Part shown: positions 1-5,244 of the stretch, one piece after another
Numbering within the stretch: position 1 is the first letter of the stretch
How the letters are laid out: every line of letters begins with the position of its first letter
NCBI GenBank assembly: GCA_945861235.1
Contig: CAMATV010000260.1
Span: forward strand, 1-5,244
Origin: Opitutus sp. GAS368
GTDB lineage: Bacteria > Verrucomicrobiota > Verrucomicrobiia > Opitutales > Opitutaceae
Length of the DNA stretch: 5,244 nt
Direction: 5' to 3'
The notes under the pieces: generated by a model
What the model saw: only the letters and a program-made list of their open reading frames with translations
The model's database searches: none
What the model was told of the DNA's origin: nothing
Made by a program: the position numbers and the translations under genes

Positions 1-632
1 ACCCAGAGCGCGCGCTCGCCGGTGGCCCGCTTGTTCTGCTGGCGGTTGCTGTTGACGACGGCGCCCTCCATGCCGGCGCGCCAGGGCATGCGGACGAAGA
101 GCCCGCCGTATTCATATTTCGCGACGGTAATATCGACGAGACCCTCGCCCTTCCATTCAAGATCGAGGAGGTAACGGTCACCGCTGTCGCGCATGGTCCA
201 GGTTTGTGTCTCCGCCATGATCGGCTGGCCGGCGGCGTCGAGCATATGGTAGAGGGTGGACCATTTCACCGTGCTGCCGTGCTCGGCGATTATATCGCTA
301 GATACGCGGCGCCAGTAGCCATTGGCGGGATTGTGGAAATAGTCGCGGCCGTTGACGCGCGTGAGGCCCCAGTAGATGCCGGTCTGGTGCTTGTGGTGGC
401 CGGGGCTGAACTCAGTGAGCACACTCTTGCCATCGGGCGAGACGATGGGGTGCAGATAGGGGCGAAAATCGGGTTTCGCGTTCTGCGTGAGGATGGGTGC
501 GACGACGTTGTCACGATACACGGAGATCGTGTGCGTGGCGGCGTCCTGACGCAGTGTGAGGTGGGCGGCGTGGGCGGAGGACAGGGCGGCGGCGAAAAGG
601 GTGACGTAGAGACGGAATTTTGAATGGGTCAT
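1..632 (-). CDS. Secreted PmoA-like (DUF6807) family protein, 3' end cut by window edge
   Basis: The frame starts at ATG 630-632 and runs off the left edge, giving 210 visible residues with no stop. Residues 1-22 form a Sec-type signal peptide: a Lys/Arg-containing N-terminus, a hydrophobic TLFAAALSS core and an AHA-A cleavage site, so the protein should be exported. The region around residues 55-100 matches the DUF6807 family (often labelled 'methane oxygenase PmoA'): an RPYLHPIVSPDG segment, then the His-rich SPGHHKHQTGIYWG (residues 76-89), then a VNGRDYFHN segment. Despite the label, it has no membrane helices and is not a subunit of particulate methane monooxygenase. The family's reaction is not established to my knowledge; members commonly lie near sugar-catabolic genes in Planctomycetota and Verrucomicrobiota. 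It follows the sulfatase by 121 bases on the same strand, suggesting a role in the same glycan pathway. An in-frame ATG at 690-692 would add 20 residues, but the signal peptide favours 632. Neither start has a Shine-Dalgarno sequence. The family call is firm; the function is unknown. Confidence 0.82.
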   Translation of the reverse strand, partial: MTHSKFRLYVTLFAAALSSAHAAHLTLRQDAATHTISVYRDNVVAPILTQNAKPDFRPYLHPIVSPDGKSVLTEFSPGHHKHQTGIYWGLTRVNGRDYFHNPANGYWRRVSSDIIAEHGSTVKWSTLYHMLDAAGQPIMAETQTWTMRDSGDRYLLDLEWKGEGLVDITVAKYEYGGLFVRMPWRAGMEGAVVNSNRQQNKRATGERALW

Positions 633-753
633 GGCGCTGTAGTTCGGGAAAGCGGGTGGCAGGACGTGGAGCGGAGTGAAGGGGAGAACCATTGGCGGTG
701 AGGCGGAAGGCTTGGGCGGGCGTAAGGTAAAAAGGGTGGTTGCTCGGCGCAAA
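633..753 (-). other. Intergenic gap between sulfatase and PmoA-like gene
   Basis: These 121 bases hold no gene of their own. Just after the sulfatase stop, in mRNA sense, there is a four-base-pair TTGC/GCAA stem with a five-base loop followed by CCACCC and five Ts. That is too weak to call a terminator. No convincing -35/-10 pair or operator palindrome is visible. The gap contains the alternative in-frame ATG (690-692) for the downstream gene. The simplest reading is read-through transcription from the sulfatase gene, though a separate promoter is possible. Confidence 0.45.
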
Positions 754-2523
754 TTACTTTCCGGGACGCAGCGCGCGGACGTAGACGTAATAGGCGCCCG
801 CGATTTCCTGGCCGGCGGCGTCGCGAAACCACGTCTGCAGGGCGAGCGGGCCGCGCGGCAAGGTGACGCGGAAGTTCACCGCCTTGTCCTCGGCCGTGAC
901 GGCTTGCTGTCGCAGCTCCGCGCCGAATTTCAGGTCGGCGCTTGCGACGGGAAAGGCATCGCCGGCGGCAAAGCCACCATCCACCCCTGGGAAGGCGGGC
1001 ATGGCGGCGGCGATCGGCGCATCGGCTTCGAGGGGCCAGCGGCGCAGAGAAATTTCGTAGTCGCCGGCGTGTTCGACGAAGAGCGACCACGCGCCGTTCT
1101 TTTTCGTTCGGCGCACTTGGTTCTGTTGATCGAAGAACACATCCACCCAATCGCACGGGGACAGTTGGACGGGATTGGCGCGGGCCGAACCGAGGTGGAT
1201 CGGGCTGATCTCGAGCAGGCGCGGTTCGACTCCGGCCCACCACGTCGCATAGTGGGCGCGCAACGCGGTCGCTACCTCCGGGAATTGCGCAATGACGTTG
1301 CGCTCCTGCGCGGGGTCGGTCGCGAGGTCATAGAGTTCGTTGTTGGCGACGAGGCGCCAGCGTTTCCACAGCACGACGGCATCGCCCGGCTTTGGGCGCG
1401 AGTCGTTCATGCGGGAGAACTGAATCGTGAGTTTCCGATCGGGCAGTCTCGCGGCGGGATCACGCAGGAGGCCGGCTAGGCTCGTGCCGTCGAACTTGGC
1501 CGCAGCGGGCTTCGCGACGCCGCAGAGTTCGAGGAGGGTGGGGAGAACGTCCTGCACCTGCGTCAGGGCGGCGACGTCGCCGACCGCGCGCAGTTTTCCC
1601 GCGGGCCAGCGGATGAAAAACGGCACGCGATGCCCGCCGTCGTAGAGCCCGATTTTTTTATCGCGCATGCCGGCGTTGAAGACGGGGTCGCCGGTGGCGG
1701 TGCCGTTGTCGGTCATGAAAATGAGAATGGTATTCTCGTGCAGCCCGTTTTCGCGGAGGAAGGCATCGAGCCGCCCGAGGTTTTCGTCGATGTTGGCGAT
1801 CATCGCGAAGAAGCTCGCGATGCGCGGTGGTTGCTGGCGGTAGGGTTCGCGATAACGATCGGGTACAAAGAACGGACCGTGGGCGGCGGCGAGTGGCAGG
1901 TAACAGAAGAACGGTTCGTGGCGGGCCGCCTGTTGCTTCATCCACGTCTGCGCCTCGCGGAAGAACACGTCGGTGGTGTAGCCCTCGTACTTCCGGTTGA
2001 CGCCGTTGTGTTGGTAGACGTCGTCGAAATAGTCGTTGTTAAAGTAGCCGGCGGCGGAAGGGATGCTCGACGACTGATACCAGATCGATTCCTGAAAACC
2101 GCGGTCCTGCGGGCGGTAGGGGTAGTTGTCGCCGAGGTGCCATTTGCCGAACATTCCGGTGCGGTAGTCGGCGGCGGCGAATATTTCGGGCATCGTCGGG
2201 AAATCGCGGCGCAGATTCGTGCGGCCGCTGCTGACGTTCATCGCCCCGTTGCGGAGCGCATCGACGCCGGTCATGAGCTGCCCGCGCGTCGGCGTGCACA
2301 TCGGGGCCACGTGGAAGTCTGTGAAGCGAATGCTCTCCGCGTGGAGCCGGTCCATGTGCGGGGTCTTGAGCACGGGGTTGCCGTGCACGGAGAGATCGCC
2401 GTAGCCCTGATCATCGACCATCACGATCACGATATTCGGTTTCACCAAGGCGGCGCCGGAAACGGGGCGGGGGACCGCAACCGAAAAACAGAGCAGCAGG
2501 ACAAACCAGGGGAAATGAGACAT
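754..2523 (-). CDS. Secreted type I (formylglycine-dependent) sulfatase with extra C-terminal domain
   Basis: This complete 589-residue protein is predicted to hydrolyse sulfate esters, probably on a carbohydrate, outside the cytoplasm. Residues 1 to about 24 are a signal peptide (hydrophobic core FVLLLCFSVAV, cleavage near VSG-A). The LLLC stretch is not a proper lipobox because Leu precedes Cys. The sulfatase fold starts at PNIVIVMVDDQGYGD, with metal ligands Asp37/Asp38. The signature CTPTRG places the formylglycine precursor at Cys76 and the conserved Arg at 80. Other expected active-site residues are Lys127 and His129 (GKWHLG), His215 (AAAHGPF), Asp272/Asn273 (TDNG) and Lys289 or Lys290 before YDGGHRVP. 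The set looks intact, so the enzyme should be active if matured. The usual sulfatase C-terminal subdomain ends near residue 435 (ELYDLATDPAQERNV is typical). About 150 further residues look beta-rich. The start is secure: an in-frame TAA lies five codons upstream (2536-2538). Cys-type sulfatases need a maturase (FGE or anSME), which is not in this window. The substrate and sulfatase subfamily cannot be fixed from sequence alone. Confidence 0.95.
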   Translation of the reverse strand: MSHFPWFVLLLCFSVAVPRPVSGAALVKPNIVIVMVDDQGYGDLSVHGNPVLKTPHMDRLHAESIRFTDFHVAPMCTPTRGQLMTGVDALRNGAMNVSSGRTNLRRDFPTMPEIFAAADYRTGMFGKWHLGDNYPYRPQDRGFQESIWYQSSSIPSAAGYFNNDYFDDVYQHNGVNRKYEGYTTDVFFREAQTWMKQQAARHEPFFCYLPLAAAHGPFFVPDRYREPYRQQPPRIASFFAMIANIDENLGRLDAFLRENGLHENTILIFMTDNGTATGDPVFNAGMRDKKIGLYDGGHRVPFFIRWPAGKLRAVGDVAALTQVQDVLPTLLELCGVAKPAAAKFDGTSLAGLLRDPAARLPDRKLTIQFSRMNDSRPKPGDAVVLWKRWRLVANNELYDLATDPAQERNVIAQFPEVATALRAHYATWWAGVEPRLLEISPIHLGSARANPVQLSPCDWVDVFFDQQNQVRRTKKNGAWSLFVEHAGDYEISLRRWPLEADAPIAAAMPAFPGVDGGFAAGDAFPVASADLKFGAELRQQAVTAEDKAVNFRVTLPRGPLALQTWFRDAAGQEIAGAYYVYVRALRPGK

Positions 2524-2545
2524 GATCGGGGAGGGTTAAGGGTTC
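2524..2545 (-). promoter_or_regulatory. Sulfatase translation-initiation region without Shine-Dalgarno
   Basis: In mRNA sense the bases before the sulfatase ATG read CCCTTAACCCTCCCCGATC. There is no GGAG-like purine tract; instead the stretch is pyrimidine-rich and contains CCTCC, the same sequence as the anti-Shine-Dalgarno core. The start is nevertheless fixed by the upstream in-frame stop and by the signal peptide. Initiation therefore probably relies on an unstructured leader, or on ribosomes arriving from the receptor gene that ends 48 bases upstream. This is a description of the start site, not of a known regulator. Confidence 0.5.
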
Positions 2546-2571
2546 GATGGCGCGACTCGGGACGGCGGGGA

Positions 2572-5244
2572 TCAAAAGGTCTTTTTCACGCGCAGCCACC
2601 ATTCGCGGCCGCTCTGGGAGAGATAGGGGCTGCTCATGAAGTTACCGTAGTAAGGGTCGAAGGCTGGCGCCCGGTCGAAGACATTGTTGATGCCAAGCGT
2701 GACGCTCATTCCGGCCAGCAGGCGGGAGCGGTCCTCCTTCCGGCCGAAGTCGTAGCTAGCGCGGAAGCTGTGGCTTTGCTGGGCGGGGATGGTTGTCCCC
2801 CCCATCGTCACGACGAACCGGGCCGCGCCCAGGGGATCGCCAGGCGCGCCGTTTTGCTGATAGCTGCCGAAGTAAATCGTGTTCCAGCTCAGCCTCCAAC
2901 CGTGGCGCGACCAATTCAACCCGGCGTTGGCTTTGTGCTTGGCAACACCGCTGCGATTGACGAAGCCCAAGTAGGACGCCAGCTCGCCGCCCGCCGTGGA
3001 TCGCTCGTAGATCTGCATGACTGTGCCGCCTGCATTGAAGTTAAACACGCCGGCGGAGGTGTTCTTCCGGTAGGCGGCGGACACGTCATAACCGCTGCTT
3101 ACATTTTCGGCATAATTTAAGGCGGTGAGATCGAGGTTGGTGATGAGCTTGGTCGTGGGATCGCGAACGATCCGTCCGGCCACGGCGGGCAGCCCCTCGA
3201 TGTCGACCATCTCCTGGGCGCTCAGCGTGGCGATGGAGTCCTTTTGCTGGATTTCAAACCGCTCGAAATTGAACCGGAAGCCCTTCAGAACCTCCGATTT
3301 TGGCTCCCAAATCACGCCAAAGCTGCGGGTGGCCGAGATTTGGGGTTTCAGGTTCGGGTTGCCGCCGGAGGCGACATTGACCCGGTAACTCGAGCCGGTT
3401 TTGGAATCAACAATCACCGGCCCCACGCCTTGCGCGCCGCCGCCAGTGAGCTGAGCGATGCTCGGCGGGACGAACGCCTCGTTATAGGAAGCGCGAAAGG
3501 TCAGCTCCCTGAACGGCTGGTATTTCAAACCGGCCAGCGGGCTCGTCTGAAAAATCTCCCGTTCCTTATGGTAACCCAGCGCCCCGCTGGCGGTGTTGGC
3601 GGCGGAATTGTTCCGGAAGGTGGTCTGGGAGGCCGTGCTGATGCCCGCGCGGTAAAGTTCTGCGCGGGCGGCAAGCTGCAAATCGAAGGCACGCAGCATG
3701 GTCCGGGCGTTCTCCTTTTTGACGAACGGGATCGTGGTCTCGGCATACGCGGAGTCCACGGCCTGCGCCTGGCCAAAGTAGAGGATGTCGTTGTCCGCGC
3801 TGGGCGTGCGCGGGAATCGGCGGCGGCCCGTGTGATCATCGCTGCCTTCCTTGCGATGCTCGAGGCCGATCGTGAGGATGGGAGTCAACCCGCCCAGAAA
3901 CGGCACGGGGCCCGAGGCATGCAGGTCAACGGTATTCATCAGACTGTTACCGGCATAATCGTAGGTGGCGAGGTTGGCCGCGACATTCAGGGGGAAGGCC
4001 ACCGTATCGACAAAGGGATTCAAGGCGCCGCTGTTCAGGTCGGTGATCATTGCCGTGGGATCGTCGAGAAACGCCCGGTAGGAGAAGGTGCTGCGCGACC
4101 AAGTGTAGGAGGTCTGGCCGCGCCAGCCGGCCCCGATGTTGGCCACGAGGCCGACCGAGAGGTTAAGGGTTTTACTCGTGGAAATGTTCGGCGTTTTGGT
4201 GAGGCGCGGGAAGTTGATAAAGACATTTTGGCGAAAGGGATTGGTGGGCGCGTTGCCCGGCACGGTGTAGGTCGCCGCGAACGGGTCGGAATAGTTGTTC
4301 CCTGTGGTGTTCGAGAAGCTGACCTCCGTGAAGGCCTGGAGGCTGGAGGTCAGTTCGCGGTCGACCGCAACCCGGAAGGCCCGGCTCAGAGGCGCGCTGC
4401 CGAGCGGGGAATTGAGGCCGCGGTAAAGGGTTGGCGCCGCGTTAAAGTTCAAGCTACCAGCGTTGGCGACCAGCGCAGCGGAGAGGTTTGCCCCGGGCCC
4501 CGTGCCGGCCGGAATGTACGTCCGGGTCGAGTTGAGCGAGGTACCGTTCTTGAGGAGGAGAGAGGCGTTGCTCGGATTGGTGTAACCGTTGAACGCAGCG
4601 GGATTCAGGATGATATTGGGCGTGGCCCCGGGATAAGGGGAAGTGGCCGTCCAGCGGCTGCCCGTCGCGCCGTTGGGGACATTGGCCATGACCCGGGCGT
4701 CATAGTCCCGGATGTAGAGACGGTCGCCGATCGTGAGGGGAATGCGGTCCTTGTAATTGGCCGTCAGCATCACGTGGGTCTTGGCGCCGAGGGAAAAGCC
4801 CAGTGTGGCGTCGCCGCTCCGGGTGCGGGAGGAACCTTGGAAGACGTCGCCATAGGTCATCGCGATAGCGCCACCCGTGTAGTTTTTCTTGAGGACGACG
4901 TTGATCACCCCGCCGGAGGCGGCGCCGCCGTAAATCGCGGACGCGCCGCCCGGCAGGACGATGATCTGTTCAATCGCGCTGAGCGGAATCGTATTGAGGT
5001 CCACCTGACCGAAGGCGCCCCTGTTCTGCGCCGGTGCCGCCCGGCGGCCGTTGATCAAGACGAGCGTGCGGGAGCTGCCCATGCCGCGCAGGTCGATGTC
5101 GCTGATGAGGTTGCCGTTGCCGCCGGCCACAGGCTGGACGATGCTTTGCGACGAACTGGCGGTGTTCATCGAGAGCTGCTCCTTCAGGAACGTGTTCACG
5201 TCGACCGAATTGATCTCCTCGATAGTCTCACTCTTAAAAATGTA
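2572..5244 (-). CDS. TonB-dependent outer-membrane receptor, N-terminus cut by window edge
   Basis: The frame is open to the right edge: codons before the GTG at 5197-5199 continue without a stop to the window end (YIFKSETIEEINSVD), so that GTG is internal. There are 890 visible residues, ending in TGA at 2572-2574. Counting from the first visible codon, residues 1 to about 120 are most of the plug domain: VDVNTFLKEQL, then DIDLRGMGSSRTLVLINGRR (46-68 region), then IEQIIVLPGGASAIYGGAASGG (91-112 region) and VINVVLKK. The remaining ~770 residues are a long 22-stranded-type barrel with many alternating aromatic/polar strands. It closes with NNVFDR (853-858) and a C-terminal strand ending WWLRVKKTF, whose terminal Phe is the usual BamA-recognition end. 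The signal peptide, TonB box and any N-terminal extension lie outside the window. It should import a ligand using TonB-ExbBD energy. The downstream sulfatase suggests a glycan fragment, but siderophore-type ligands cannot be excluded. No SusD gene follows, so it is not a standard SusC/SusD pair on this side. Confidence 0.93.
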   Translation of the reverse strand, partial: YIFKSETIEEINSVDVNTFLKEQLSMNTASSSQSIVQPVAGGNGNLISDIDLRGMGSSRTLVLINGRRAAPAQNRGAFGQVDLNTIPLSAIEQIIVLPGGASAIYGGAASGGVINVVLKKNYTGGAIAMTYGDVFQGSSRTRSGDATLGFSLGAKTHVMLTANYKDRIPLTIGDRLYIRDYDARVMANVPNGATGSRWTATSPYPGATPNIILNPAAFNGYTNPSNASLLLKNGTSLNSTRTYIPAGTGPGANLSAALVANAGSLNFNAAPTLYRGLNSPLGSAPLSRAFRVAVDRELTSSLQAFTEVSFSNTTGNNYSDPFAATYTVPGNAPTNPFRQNVFINFPRLTKTPNISTSKTLNLSVGLVANIGAGWRGQTSYTWSRSTFSYRAFLDDPTAMITDLNSGALNPFVDTVAFPLNVAANLATYDYAGNSLMNTVDLHASGPVPFLGGLTPILTIGLEHRKEGSDDHTGRRRFPRTPSADNDILYFGQAQAVDSAYAETTIPFVKKENARTMLRAFDLQLAARAELYRAGISTASQTTFRNNSAANTASGALGYHKEREIFQTSPLAGLKYQPFRELTFRASYNEAFVPPSIAQLTGGGAQGVGPVIVDSKTGSSYRVNVASGGNPNLKPQISATRSFGVIWEPKSEVLKGFRFNFERFEIQQKDSIATLSAQEMVDIEGLPAVAGRIVRDPTTKLITNLDLTALNYAENVSSGYDVSAAYRKNTSAGVFNFNAGGTVMQIYERSTAGGELASYLGFVNRSGVAKHKANAGLNWSRHGWRLSWNTIYFGSYQQNGAPGDPLGAARFVVTMGGTTIPAQQSHSFRASYDFGRKEDRSRLLAGMSVTLGINNVFDRAPAFDPYYGNFMSSPYLSQSGREWWLRVKKTF

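Noticed and set aside
204..623. A 139-codon plus-strand open frame near the left end.
   Set aside because: It is the antisense shadow of the PmoA-like gene, whose minus-strand reading has a signal peptide and family motifs.
725..756. Possible terminator after the sulfatase stop: a short TTGC/GCAA stem and a run of five Ts in mRNA sense.
   Set aside because: The stem has only four base pairs, and the T run is separated from it by a CCACCC spacer, so it does not fit an intrinsic terminator.
676..1479. A 267-codon open frame on the plus strand opposite the sulfatase C-terminal region.
   Set aside because: It has no domain, signal peptide or ribosome-binding site, and the opposite strand encodes a conserved sulfatase with intact motifs.
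2488..2499. Possible lipobox (LLLC) in the sulfatase signal peptide.
   Set aside because: The residue before Cys is Leu rather than Gly, Ala or Ser, and the Cys lies inside the hydrophobic core. Ordinary signal peptidase I cleavage near residue 24 fits better.
1630..3120. A 496-codon open frame on the plus strand, antisense to the sulfatase and to the end of the receptor gene.
   Set aside because: It spans two well-supported minus-strand genes and their gap. Its translation is low-complexity in Val, Ala, Gly, Arg and His with no recognisable domain, as expected for the antisense of GC-rich coding DNA.
5197..5199. GTG as the start codon of the TonB-dependent receptor.
   Set aside because: The frame stays open to the window edge and the visible protein begins inside the plug domain, with no signal peptide after this GTG. 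The true start lies outside the window.

Overview
The window is a GC-rich bacterial segment with three genes, all read from the minus strand. In transcription order (right to left) they are the outer-membrane TonB-dependent receptor (2572 to beyond 5244, N-terminus cut by the right edge), a secreted type I sulfatase (754-2523, complete) and a secreted PmoA-like/DUF6807 protein (1-632, C-terminus cut by the left edge). The gaps are 48 and 121 bases, with no convincing terminator in either, so the layout looks like a single operon whose promoter lies to the right of the window.

The likely source is a Gram-negative, glycan-degrading heterotroph. A large TonB-dependent receptor, an exported sulfatase and a PmoA-like protein, together with leaders lacking a Shine-Dalgarno sequence, best fit Verrucomicrobiota of the Opitutales type. 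Planctomycetota is less likely. This assignment is inference; no rRNA or marker gene is present.

The working model is that the receptor imports an oligosaccharide or another ligand across the outer membrane. The sulfatase removes sulfate esters outside the cytoplasm. The PmoA-like protein, whose biochemical role is not established, acts on or binds a sugar-derived product. No SusD-like partner, glycoside hydrolase, sulfatase-maturating enzyme or regulator is visible. No RNA gene, mobile element, CRISPR array or clear repeat was found. The many long open frames on the plus strand are antisense shadows of these genes.
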